From NCBI GenBank assembly GCA_037176725.1, contig JAZBRS010000039.1:20372001-20436000 (forward strand): a stretch of 64,000 bases of DNA, written 5' to 3'. Origin of the DNA: Posidonia oceanica. Its lineage: Eukaryota; Streptophyta; Magnoliopsida; Alismatales; Posidoniaceae. Shown here in pieces: positions 42,868 through 54,224 of this stretch (its first letter is position 1; every line of letters starts with the position of its first letter). Made by a program: the position numbers and the translations under genes. The notes under the pieces are model-generated. The model worked only from the letters and a program-made list of their open reading frames with translations, had not been told where the DNA came from and made no database searches.

Positions 42868-45800
42868 TGTAAGCACCCCATTCTAACAACCTAGAAGTTG
42901 GTGTTTTCTCCTACAGGCTCGTGTGGACTCTGGAATGGCATTCTTTTTTTCCTAACCATTTTCTAACCCATTTCCAAGCCTAAAACCTTACCCAAACCCT
43001 AAAAGCCTTAACCCAAGCCTTCTTGCAATTTTCAAACCTTTCTAGACCCAAGCCCAAGCCCATTTACAGCTTTTGCCAACTGGGTGTGTTGTACGCTGGA
43101 ATAGGTAGCGTCCAACGTTGGACACGCCCTGTGCCAGCGTCCAACGTTGGACGCCTCCTGCTCCAGCGTCCAACGGCTCAGTTGCAGCAGCGGCTGTTCT
43201 ACCCCCTCCAGCTCACCTCCCGTCCAATCCACCGCCCACCCGCACTTACTACCTGTCCCCTCTTGCCCTCCAGGTCATCCACTACCTTCCATGGCTGAGT
43301 TACTACCCTTGCAACCCATCATTTCCATCTCAGCCCAAATTCCGCTCACTCTGCCCTCACAGCCTTCGACCACCCTTGTCAGCCACTGCTGCAACTCCGC
43401 CGGCCATCTAACAAGCCCCTGCCACACTCCTAACATTCCTCGTGCACCTCATACACTCAGAAGCCCTGACACCACCTACAATCGCCTGCAATTCCCTTGC
43501 CAAAGCCACTGCTATGCACTTGAACCCATGCACCACAGCAACAAAACACTCTCCTTCCCCCCTTGCCAGCAGTGACCACACTTGCGAGGGAGAGAATTCG
43601 AAGACTCCAGAGCAAAGACCGAAGATCCTTCTCTGTCCTCGACCTTTCGCCGACCATCTGGTGCTTCCAGCAGCTTGCGCGACCTCGCCGGAGTGAGCCC
43701 CGCCACCACTTCTGCAACAACGGTGACGAAAGTGGAACCACCATTCCAGGCTGCCAAAAGGTTAGCCACTCATCCCATAGGCCCATGCATGTTAGTGTGA
43801 TCATTTCTCCTTGCTTTCCATTCGCCTTTGCACAACACACACCCCTCCATCGCTTTGTTTCTGGCGATGAGGAGGAGGAGGTGGGTGGAGCAATCCACTC
43901 GCCTATCCTTGGCACCAAGCATACCATCATGCTTGTTGTCATCCACTCTTGCTCATTAGCAAGCTTTCCTTGAGTTTTCAATCAATTTGGTGGCCTCGCT
44001 TGACTGAAGCGAAGTTCAGCGTGTTGGACGCACCAGCTGGTGCGTCCAACGATGGACGCGGCATAGGCCAACGTCCAACACCCTGTTTTACTTTGCTCTT
44101 GTTCTAATGCTTTCCATGCTTTGCTATTGTTTGTTCTTCTGTGAATCCATGTTGCCTGCCTCCTTTATGTGTTTTTTGATGCTATGCCATGTTTACCTCC
44201 GGTTTTGAGCCATGCTTAAATTATCTTTGCATGCCTTAGCTCTGTCTGCAGTCTGCCTGCGTTGGATGCCGGGGTGAGCCGCGTCCAACGTTGGACGCTG
44301 GTTCATCCAGCGTCCAACATGCCTGTTAGCTGTAACTTGCTGCCATGCTTGCAACTTGCCTATTTTTTATGTCTATGCATGATCTATGTATGGTTAGAGA
44401 TTCCTGGCCCCTATGGCAACCATGCTTAGGCTTTCTTTTCCCTCTCAAGTTACATGCTATTTTCTATAAGTTCTTTACCTATTTACTCCTATGCATGTTC
44501 TTCCTCTCTTGCTTTCCATGAATCATATGCTTGCTATGTGTGCTCTTTCTTTCTCTAGCATGTCTTTAGTGGCTTGTGTGAATGTTAGTGGGGTTTAAAG
44601 CTGAGCTCCCCCTGTAGTGCAGGTGAGTTTGCATGCTACTGTCCTTGGACACCAGAGACTTCAACGTCCAACGTTGGACGCTGCTGTCTCCAGCGTCTAA
44701 TGCCGCAGTCCATCTGCTTTGCTTCTAATTGTTTGCATGGTGCCCTGATCTTTATTCTTTGCATGACTTCTGCGTTTACATGCATGTCTAGCCTCAGTAG
44801 CAATTGTTCTTTAACTTCTTTAGATCATTTGCTAATTTTATGCAAGTCTCTTGTGTGGTTGTGCCTCCAAGGGCATTGTACGCTGCTGGTGCAAGCGTCC
44901 AACATTGGACGCCGGCTTAGCTCGCGTCCAACGCTCTGGTTGAGCTTTGAGCCTGGCACAGGTTGCAGGTAATGTTCTATTGATTTCTTATGCTTCCCTT
45001 GCTTGCATGTCTGCCCTATGCTTATCTCCAGTAGCCCAAATGCATGTTCCCATTTTTTATTTGTCTTTTGTAGGCTTTTTTGTCTTGTTTTCTTCTGGCC
45101 TGTGTTGGACGCCAGCCCCCCTGGCGTCTAACGTTGGATGCCATGCCCATGGGCGTCCAACACCTTGCTTGCTTTGATCCTTGATCCTAGCTTGCCCCTT
45201 GCTCTGTTTCCTCTTCAGATCTTCTGTCATGTTAGTCCTGCATGTCATGCACCCATCTAGCTGCATTTCTGCATATGTATTGCATCCATATAGTTAGAAT
45301 GCATCCTTTTTCAAATACTTGCATGCTGTCTGCCTCGAGCAGGTGTTGGACGCCAGCATTAGCAGCGTCCAACGTTGGACGCCGCTGGTGCCAGCATCCA
45401 ACGCTTGCAGTTGGCTGATAGCCGATTTTAAAGCGTTGATTTCGCTTTGCCCCTTGTTTTCCGCGTTTTATCGCTCCTAGTACCTACTGCTACCCCCATG
45501 CATGCTGCCCAACCCCTGTTTTGGTTTTGCACCTCGTTTTCCATGCCTCGCATCATTTTCCGTGCCTTGCATCGTTTTCCATGCCCTGCATCGTTTTCTG
45601 TGCCTTGCATCGTTTTCCACATTTTGTACCGTTTTCCGCATCTACTTTGCTTTATCTCTTGCATGTCATCTGCATTGCCTAGTTTACCCCGTAGCTTTGT
45701 TTTATCGCCTGCATTTGCATTAGGGCTATGATGCTTACTGCTTAGGAGTTCTCATGAACCAGGGTCCGCCCAGTTCGGAACATTAGCAACGTTGCTAAGC

Positions 45801-46286
45801 ACATAGATAGCACGTTTATTTTCCATGTATGGTAAGCAGACATTCATTGCATTCAGGCATTAGGCTAGCAATTCCCTGCATTAAAGCACGAGATTGCCTA
45901 GGAAAGACCGACTCTCGGATGTATCGGGGGTGCCTAACACCTTCCCCATGCGTAACAGGGGTCCTTGCCCTTTCTTTTGGCTCGCATCGACCTTTCCTTT
46001 ATCCTAGGCATGAGTCATAGCATAGCTTAGCATTGCATCCCTTTGCCCCCTCTTTGCATCCGGTTTAGCATGTCTTCTCATGCTTTACCCTCGGTTCTCC
46101 CTGTCTTCCAATTCAATAGACCTGGTGGCGACTCCGATTTGTCTTATCTTTTCTTTTTTCTTCTTTTGCCAGTGTTTCCGAGTCGAGTTTCTTCCCTCAG
46201 ATCCTGCTGCATATAGTGAGCCTATTTTGATCAGTGCACACGAGCTTTGGTATCGTGCATGGACGATCAGAATTCAGGATTACTAC
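42868..46286 (+). mobile_element. 3' LTR of element B (3419 bp)
   Basis: It starts TGTAAGCACCCCATTC and ends GATTACTACA. The 5' copy (25073-27215) and the inverted copy of element C (46584-49984) align to it. It contains seven clusters of GTTGGACGC/GCGTCCAAC hairpin modules, a ~24-bp array of CGTTTTCC(A/G)TGCCTTGCAT units (about 45530-45645), and the 3' block shared with the 6-kb LTR family (45718-46286). Short ORFs inside (for example 43563-43973) do not match a known protein and partly overlap motif clusters. Confidence 0.93.
43090..45405 (+). repeat. Seven clusters of GTTGGACGC/GCGTCCAAC hairpin modules
   Basis: Clusters lie at about 43090-43180, 44015-44085, 44265-44320, 44645-44705, 44895-44935, 45103-45165 and 45343-45405. 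A typical cluster is two adjacent modules, each GTTGGACGC, 10-12 bases, GCGTCCAAC. Where they meet they form the perfect 18-bp palindrome GCGTCCAACGTTGGACGC (43137-43154, 44281-44298 and 45365-45382). The same clusters occur in the 5' LTR (25170-26325) and inverted in C (47470-49770). Confidence 0.92.
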
Positions 46287-46564
46287 ACTTATCATATCAA
46301 AAAGTAAGTATGCATGGTATGTGCGTGCATGGTGACATAGTATTTGTGTAAAACAAAACACATATCACACAAAAAGCATGTATAGTGCACCAAGCAAGTA
46401 TTTAAGCATGTGACGTAGGGAAATAAAGCAGCGCAAGCAATCATGGCATAAAGCAGGTAAATAAACAAGCAGGCAGGTAAGCAAGTAAGGCAAGCAGAAG
46501 CAAAAGGCAAGCAAAGCACAAAAGCAAGAAGCGAGAAGGCCAAGACGAAAGTCGGAGTCTGGAA
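46287..46564 (-). mobile_element. Element C: leader stub, minus strand
   Basis: On the minus strand this follows the primer site and matches the leader of B (27235-27530), including TGCCATGATTGCTTGCGCTGCT. It stops at 46287, where element B was inserted. The rest of C on the far side of B is missing. Confidence 0.85.
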
Positions 46565-46582
46565 TCCCCAGCGGAGTCGCCA
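46565..46582 (-). promoter_or_regulatory. Primer-binding site, element C
   Basis: On the minus strand this reads TGGCGACTCCGCTGGGGA, one base after the LTR end at 46584. Identical to the B site. Confidence 0.9.
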
Positions 46583-46583
46583 C

Positions 46584-49500
46584 TGTAGTAATCCTGAATT
46601 CTGATCATCCATGTACGATGCCAAAAGCTCGCATGCACCGATCAAAATAGGCTCACTATATGCGACAGGATCCGAGGGAAGAAACTTGACTCGGAAACGC
46701 TGGCAAAAGAAGAAAAAGAAATGATAAGACAAATCGGAGTCGCCACCAGGTCTATTAAATTGGGAGACAAGGAAAACCAAGGGTAAAGTATGAAAAGACA
46801 TGCAAAACCGGATGCGAAGAGGGGGCAAAGGGATGCAATGCAACATAATGCAATGCTATGCTATGCTATGACTCGTGCCTAGGATGAAGGAAAGGTCGAT
46901 GCGGGCCAAGAGAAAGGGCAAGGACTCCTATTACACACGGGGAAGGTGTTAGGCACCCCCGATACGTCCGAGAGTCGGTCTTTCTTAGGCAATCTCGCAT
47001 GCTAATGCAGGGAAGTGCTAGCCTAATGCCTAAATGCAATGAATGTCTGCCTGCTATGCATGGGAAATAAACATGCTATTTATGTGCTCAGCAACGCTGC
47101 TAGTGTTCCGAACTGGGCAAACCCTAGTTCGTGAGAACTCCTAGGTAGTAAGAATCATAGCCCTAATGCAAATGCAGGCGATAAAACAAAACAATGGGGA
47201 AAAGACCAGGCAATGCTACGACATGCAAGAGATAAACCAATGCGGGTGCAGGAAACGGTGCGAAAGCACGAAAAACGATGCAAGGGCGTGGAAAATGATG
47301 TAGGGCACGGCAAACAATGCAAAGGCACAGAAAATGATGCGAAAGCGAGGTGCAAAACCAAAACGGGGGTTAGGCAGCATGCATGGGGGTAGCAGTACAC
47401 ATAAGAAGCCATAAAACGTGGAAAACGACGAGCAAAGTGAAATCAGCATTTTAAAATCACATCTAGCCAACTGCAAGCATTGGATGCTACTATTGCTGGC
47501 GTCCAACACCTGCTGGAGGCAGACAGCATGCAACTTTTGGAAAAGAATGCATTCTAGCTATATGAATGCAATGCAAATGCAGAAATGCAGCTAAATGGGT
47601 GCATGACATGCAGGGCCAACAGGACAGAAGAATAGAAGCAGATTCAGAGCAAAATGCAAGCTAGGATCAGCAACTGAAACAAGCAAGGCATTGGACGCCC
47701 GTGGGCATGGCATCCAACGTTAGACGCCAGGGAGACAGGCGTCCAACACAGGCTAGAAGAAAACAAGACAAATAGGCATACAGATAACAAATAAAATACT
47801 GGAGCGTGCATTTGGGCTACTAGAGACAAGCATAGACTAAGCATGTAAGCACAGGATATGAAAGAAACCATGAAAACTCACCATCTGCAACATGTGCCAG
47901 GCATAAAGCTCAACCAGAGCGTTGGACGTGAGCTGCACCAGCGTCCAGTGTTGGACGCCAGGAACAGCAGCATACAACGCACTGGGAGGCACAAACACAC
48001 AAGAATTTGCATAGAAATCAGCATATGATCTAAGAAAGCTATGGAACAATTGCAACGAAGGCTAAGCATGCATATAAACACAGGAATCGTGCAAGCATAC
48101 AGTTCAGAGCATCATGCAAGCATCCACAAGCAAAGAAGAAGAACAGGAACGTTAGACGATGGTGACAGCAGCGTCCAACGTAGGACGCTGAGGTCCCCGG
48201 CGTCCAACGCCTGCAGCATGCAAACTCACCTGCACAAGGGGGAGCTCAGCTCTAAACCCCACCTAACATTCATGCAAACTACTGAAGACATGCCAGAGCA
48301 AGAAGAAACATTCATAGCAAGCATATAATCCATGAGAAGCAAATAAGGAGAGAGCATGCACGGAAATAAAGGATAAAAATCCAAGGAAAAAAGCATGCAA
48401 CTGAAGAGGGCATTAGCAAGCCTAAGCATGGTTTCCATAGGGGCCAGGCATCTCTAAGCATACATGGATCATGAATAAATATCAAAAAGAGGCAAGGTGC
48501 AAGCATGGCAGCAAATGAGAACTAACAGAGATGTTGGACGCTGGATGAACTAGCGTCCAACGTTGGACGTAGCTCACCTAGGCGTCCAACGCAGGCAGGC
48601 AGCAGATGACTTAAAGCATGCAAAAAAGATTTAAGCATGGATCCAAACAAAGAAGTAGGCATGGCATAGCATCTGAGAACACGAGAAGAAGGCATGCAGC
48701 ATGGATTCACAAAAAGCAAAGCATGGCAAACTTCAAAACAAAGGCAAAGGAAAACATGGCATGACTGGGTGTTGGACGCTAGCTACTACCGCGTCCAAGG
48801 TTGGACGCACCAGCCTAGGCGTCCAACAGACTGAACATCCTCCTGGCCAAGAATCACGGCCAAATGGATCCAAAGCTTCAAGAAAGCTTGCTAATAAGCA
48901 AGAGTGATTAACAACAAGCATGGTGGTATGCTTGGTGCCAAGATTAGGCGGGTGGATTGCTCCACCCACCTCCTCCTCCTCGCGGCCGGAAAACCAAGGC
49001 GAGGAGGGGTGTGTGCTGTGCAATGATGCATGGAAAGCATATGGAAACATTCAACCTATCATGCATGAGCTACAGCGATAGAAAACTAACCTGGTTGCAA
49101 CCTGGAACGGTGTGTCGCACTCACAGTCGGCGCTGCAGAAGATGGCAGCAAGGTTGACTCCGACGAGTTTGCTTGGCTTGCTGGGGGCACGGGAGAGAGC
49201 GGCGAAGGTTCGGGAAGGAAGGTGGATAGTTGGTCTTTGCTCTGGAGGTGACGAATTGGCGAGTGGAGGGTTATGCTGGTCTGTGCATTGTGGTGAAGTT
49301 GGCTGTTTGGTGCTGGTTTTGTGAATGGGTGCATGGGTTTGGGTGCAAATGGCAGCGGCTGCAGCGGGAATTTGCAGGCGTTGCAGAGCTTCTAAGTGAG
49401 GGGAAGGCACGAGGATTGGCAGGAGGGGCAGGTGGGCTTGTCAGACGGTCGGTGAAGTCACGGTGGTGGCTGACAAGAGCGGCTCTTGGCAGTGAGGGCG

Positions 49501-49984
49501 GAGAGAGCGGAAAACGAGTTGGGTAAGAAAAGATGGCTAGTAAGTGGAGTAACTCGGCCTTGGAAGGTAGTGGATGGCCTAGAGTGCAAGAGGGGACGGG
49601 TAGTAAGTGCGGAGGGGCGGTGGAGTGGACGAGAGGTGAGTCGAAGAGGGCAGAGCAGCCGGTGCTGCAACCGAGTCCTTGGATGCTAGAGCAGAAGGCG
49701 TCCAATGTTGGACGCTAGCACAGGGCACGTCCAACGTTGGACGCTGCCTATTCCAGCGTACAACACACCCAGGATGCAAAATGCTGAAATAGGCTTGGAC
49801 TTGGGCTTAGAAAGGTTTAAAAATATGCAAAAAGGCTTGGGTTGAGGGTTTGGGGTTTAGGTAGGATTTTAGGTTTGGTTTTGAAGAGAAATGGGTTAGG
49901 TTGAAAAAGAGTGCCATCCTAGAGTCCAAACAAGCCTATAAGAGAAATTTTCAACTTGCGGGCTGTCAGAATGGGGTGTCTACA
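46584..49984 (-). mobile_element. 5' LTR of element C (3401 bp), minus strand
   Basis: On the minus strand it starts TGTAGACACCCCATTCTGAC at 49984 and ends ATTACTACA at 46584, followed by the primer site. It is therefore the 5' LTR of an element pointing left. It is the same family as the B LTR, with the hairpin clusters and shared 3' block in the same order. It is inserted in the gag frame of element E, and CCTTC (49985-49989) would be its target duplication. With the B 3' LTR it forms a long inverted repeat. Confidence 0.93.
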
Positions 49985-50627
49985 CCTTCCTTCTCAAACC
50001 TGGTTGTAAGGCTTCCACAAATCTCTTGACTCTACGCTCCTCCGAATCGAAGGCTTGGGAAAAGCACTCGAGGCTAGAGAAAGTTTCCTCGTACTCCGCC
50101 ACAGACAAGTTCCCATGCAGCAAATCTCTAAATTCCCAATCTAGTCTATCTCTTTCATAATCCAGAAAGTATTTGTCATAAAAAGCATCTCGGAATTCCT
50201 GCAATGAGATCATCAGTAGATCAGCGTTGGGAAACTCCTTGCATCGTACGACTCTCCACCACTGATCAGCAACGCCCTCGAGTAGAAAAGAGGCCAACCG
50301 TACCCATTGCTCTTGTGGGCACTCCATACTCTCTAGTATCTTCTCTATCTTTAACAACTAGGCCTCACATTCCTCAGGTTTGCCTTTATCGTTGAAAGAG
50401 GGAGCATACAGACGGCTGAGCTCCTTAAGCCACAGGTCACTCTTAGTCCTGTCAAAGCTGCCCTTTCTGAAGGATTGCATGAACCCATGCATCATACTTC
50501 TAAACTCTTCTTGTATTCCATGCCATCTGCTCTCCTCCTCGGCCCTAGAGCTTGTTGCAAGAGCATTTCCCATGCCTTTTCCACGAAGCGGCATCCTACA
50601 AGCAACCACAATCTCACACAAAACCAT
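49985..50627 (-). pseudogene. Chromovirus-like gag fragment, element E
   Basis: On the minus strand this is the N-terminal part of a gag protein: a short basic start (an ATG near 50594 or 50627), a linker, then the gag core with LLKIEKILESMECPQEQWVRLASF, ADQWWRVV, FRDAFYDKYFLDYERDRLDWEFRDL and LSVAEYEETFSSLE. It ends at VKRFVEALQPGLRRKV, where element C was inserted. One TAG (50358-50360, between CEA and LLKIE) sits where this family commonly has tryptophan. The WW pair and FYDKYF are typical of Ty3/gypsy chromoviruses (Tekay/Del-like), from family knowledge. It is a fragment, as nothing downstream of C survives in the window. Confidence 0.8.
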
Positions 50628-50719
50628 AAAATATCTCAGGTACAGACAACTAATTTTTATGCAGTCCTATGGAGCCACTAGACCGAACACCCTAAGCTAG
50701 TGCACTTAGTGTACGAAAA

Positions 50720-50731
50720 GCTCTTATACCA
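50720..50731 (-). promoter_or_regulatory. Primer-binding site, element E
   Basis: On the minus strand TGGTATAAGAGC differs by one base from TGGTATCAGAGC, the initiator-Met tRNA site used by chromoviruses. It lies ~90-135 bp upstream of the gag frame, as expected. Confidence 0.78.
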
Positions 50732-50732
50732 C

Positions 50733-51020
50733 CAGTAACGCCCCCGACGCCACAAACTAGCATCAAACTACCCATAACAATTTAATATTCGAATATCTTA
50801 CCAAAACAAGCACGATTAATAACTAAATAAAGGAAATAATAGAAATAAAACTCAACAAGACCTATTTCAACCCAGAACCTATGGTGTGCAGCTACGTGGC
50901 TCCAACAAAATGCACTAGACTAGACTGCAACTCCTTGAAACTGCACCTGAAAGAAAACCAACAAAACCACGTATGAGTGACATCCAATTGTCACCCAGCA
51001 CACACCTACCAAAAACCAGA
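50733..51020 (-). mobile_element. LTR of element E, 3' end only
   Basis: This lies upstream of the E primer site on the minus strand and ends near GGGGGCGTTACTGG. It is cut at 51020 by the LTR of element F, with CCAGA (51016-51020) as the possible target duplication. No other copy in the window allows a check of its extent. Confidence 0.6.
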
Positions 51021-52659
51021 TGTAGACACCCCATTTTGACGGGCTTTTTAGCTGAAGAATCTCAGGAAGTCTGCTCGGAAGATTGCTCGGAAGTTGGCTC
51101 GGAGGATCCTATTCCAGACCTGCCCAAAACCCTACCAAGACTTAACCAAAAACCTACCCAAAACCCTTCACATTTTAACCCAAAAACCCAAAATCTAACC
51201 TAAGTCAAGCCCAAGCCCATTTTCAGCCTGGCCCACTGAGCTGCACAGTTGGTCGCCGCATGCAGGGGCGACTCAGACCTATCGCCACTATCTGAGGCGA
51301 CTAAGTCAGGCACCGCTGCACCAGGTGACTGAACGTGCAAATCAGTGTGCCGTTCGAACCCATCTCGCGCAGCCGTTGCCGGCCGCCTCTCTCCTTCGAC
51401 CTCTCCGCACTCATTCGCTACACCGGCTACGTGACAAATCTACTTACTCGGCACGCTCGACCGTCGGTTTTCCCGCTCTCACAAGCCTCTTCCCCGCCAT
51501 TTGAACCCATTTCATCGGCCTCCCTCCTAGCCTCCTCGACGTCAACACTTAGAGCCAGCCTTGACTCTTGCCACTCCGTCGGCCCGTGAGACCCGCTCTC
51601 ACGCTCCCTCACTGTGCCGTTTCCTCCTTACACCCAGTGCCACCCTTTGAACAAAACCAACCCTCTGCATGAGAACCCACCATCGCCAGTTGCTCACACA
51701 CGAACCACCGGCTCTTTGCACTGAAAAACCAGAGCGAATCCCCACTCCAGACCCCGAATTCCCCTCAGAGCGAGTTTGTGAGTGATCCCAGAGTGTTCCC
51801 AAGCCTTTCCCGAGTGTGTTCGAGCATCCTGGAAGCCTCCCCAAGCCACGCTGATGTCGTCTTCCTCAGCTCCGGCGTCTTCTCCGACGGCCTCCATTGC
51901 ACCGACGAGCCACAAAAGGTAGGTCCGCCCCTACCTTGTATGTCTGAGGGTCTGGGAAGGTTCCCAGACACCTCCCCTCTCTTCCCCCACATTCTGTTTG
52001 CATGGAGGCGCTCTCGGCCGGCCCAACAGCCGACGACGCACGGCAACGCTGGCGAGCCACCGGCGGAGGCGGGAAGGAGGCGCTAGCCTCCCTCTTTTGC
52101 CCGAAATAGCCTCCTCGCATCCTCCTCGATGCCTCAGTGCTTCTTAGTTGGAGCTACGCTCCTTCGGTCGCCTCTGTGGCCGGAGAGCGGCGAGCTCCGG
52201 AGGCCAATCAAGGAGGAGGTGTGTGGACCGCCTCGGTCCACCATTTCCCACATCGACGGTGTGGCTGGGTTCGTGGGAGCACCGACGTGCTTCTCCGACC
52301 CTCTGATGATTTTTCTACTCCATCCTGCTGGCGGAATTGGCCATTGAAGTCCAGTGAACGGACTGCCAGGTCAGCCGCCCCCTTGGCCGGCAACTGACCT
52401 GCAACCGCTGCTGTCTGTCGGCCGGACTTTGGGTCGTTGCTTCGGTCGAATCGATGCTCCAATTTGCAAGTGATTATATGCTTGTGTTCCTGGTATTATG
52501 ATCTACATGTCTATGGTTTTAGATTTCTGTTTGGCTCCCTTTTGAGTCCTGGGCGAGGTCTGGAAGATCGCTATTTGGGCTATCGGAGTTGCAGGTTTGT
52601 CGCCCCCTCAACGGGCGACTGGTCTGCAACTCCAATCAGCCATCTGGCCGATTTCAGGC
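51021..52659 (+). mobile_element. Element F: partial LTR
   Basis: It starts TGTAGACACCCCATTTTGAC, a Tat-type LTR start, and is broken at 52660 by element G. It has GTCGCC/GGCGAC inverted modules at 51250-51340 and 52590-52627, like the D LTR but different in the rest. The middle (51330-52440) is CpG-rich and has open frames on both strands without a recognisable protein. Confidence 0.75.
52655..52659 (+). repeat. Presumed left target duplication CAGGC of element G
   Basis: The five bases before TGTTGACACC. The right copy lies outside the window. Confidence 0.5.
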
Positions 52660-54195
52660 TGTTGACACCCCATCTTGGCAGGCCTGGACCCTTGGAGCCC
52701 TCCTTGGTGATTGCTGGATCAAACCCCAACCAAACCCTAACCCTAGTCCCTCTTCTCAACCCTTCAAAATCAGCCTGTCTTGGCCTAAACCTTTACCCCC
52801 TTCCCAACCTCTGAACCTAACCAAAATCCATAGGAAAACCCACCACTATCCACTCAACAAACCTACCCAAAAACCTAGGATTTTCCAAGCCTGACCCATT
52901 CCCAAAAACCCTAGAAAACTTAGGTGAAACTACCCCTTTTCTACACCTTGAAACCCCTCCAAAACCTCTTTAGAATCAAACCAAAATTTCAGACCCAAGA
53001 CTTCAAAACCTAGACTACCCACCCACCAATTTTCACTCCATTCCAAGACCATTAGGACCCTCTTTCACCCAAATTATCCTTTTCTCTCTCCGGGATTATC
53101 ATTTTCTCTCTCCTCTCTCTCTCCTGATTATCATCTCTCTTTTCATCCCTTTCTGATCCTTTTTCTGGTCTGGCTGTGGGCCCCCTCTGTGCTTCTATCC
53201 TTCCTCTATCCTATCCCTATTTTTACTTTATTTTTAACACTTTTTCTGAATTTTTAAAAATCGTTTTCCTCCAACCTATCTTTTTCCTTTTATTCCCCTT
53301 TTTATTCCATTTTTTCCTCCTTCTCTTTTCCCTTTTCTCCCTTTTGCAAAAATCCACAAAAACCCATAAAAATCTGTAAAATCTCAAAACATAAAACAAA
53401 CAAATCAGTACCCTAAGAAAAACAATTAAAAAATGTTAAACAAGCAATTAACAACTTAAACTTAACTTAAGCAAGCTAAAAAGAAAACTAAACATGCAAA
53501 CTAAAAAATGCAAAACAAATCAAAAGAAAACACTGAAAAATCAGGAAAAAAGCTAAAACAAAATCAAAACCCACCAAAGGTAAAAACCCATCAGAAGAAT
53601 TAAAAAACAAACCCTAAAAAGGAGAATTAAAAATCAAACATTAAAACAAATAATTAAAAAAGGCAAAGGACTTAACCTAGTAAACATAAGAAAAACAAGT
53701 TAAAAGCTTAATTAAAAAAAAAAGGGAAAGAAAACACATCTGAAAAGCTCAAAAACACCCTATCAAACCAGAAAAATCCAACTAAAAACTTCAAGAAAAA
53801 TCCTTAAATAAAAATCAAGACATAACTTAAAAGACTTAAGAAAGAAAAACCCTAAGAAGACTACAACTTTAAAATCTAAAACCAACCCTAAAATAATACA
53901 AAATAAATCCTGAAAAATCCTAATCAATGCCCTAAGTATCCAACAAAAGAAATAAAATTTTTAAAATAATTTAAAAAGGGATTAACAAACATTTAATCAA
54001 GTGAAAACCAATTAAAAACAAAACCAAAACCCTAAAACCCTAATCAAGCCCAAAACACATTAATCAACTCAAAATAACCATTAAAAATCTTAATTAAAAT
54101 CCTAACCTACAGCAAAACTCTTCTAATATTTTTACTTATTTTTAGTTTATTTTTACCTATTTTATTTCCCCATTCTACCCTCTCTTTCTTTCCTC

Positions 54196-54224
54196 CTTCT
54201 TTCTTTCTTTCTTTCTTTCTTTCC
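54196..54224 (+). repeat. TTTC microsatellite
   Basis: About seven CTTT units lie inside the G LTR. Confidence 0.85.

Larger units (their letters stand above)
25073..46286 (+). mobile_element. Element B: Tat/Ogre-type retrotransposon with both LTRs
   Basis: This is the most complete element in the window: truncated 5' LTR, primer site, leader, gag, protease, RT, RNase H, second RNase H, integrase, PMD-like ORF, tandem array, polypurine tract and full 3' LTR. The internal region is 15.65 kb, so with two full LTRs it would have been ~22.5 kb, an Ogre-like size. All frames are broken by stops and frameshifts. It inserted in the leader of element C, which lies in the opposite orientation. CTTAT (46287-46291) would be the target duplication, but the left flank has been lost. 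Confidence 0.93.

Noticed and set aside
43118..43981. ORFs of 130-174 codons inside the B 3' LTR
   Set aside because: The matching region of the C LTR does not keep the frames, and part of the ORFs is hairpin-module sequence.
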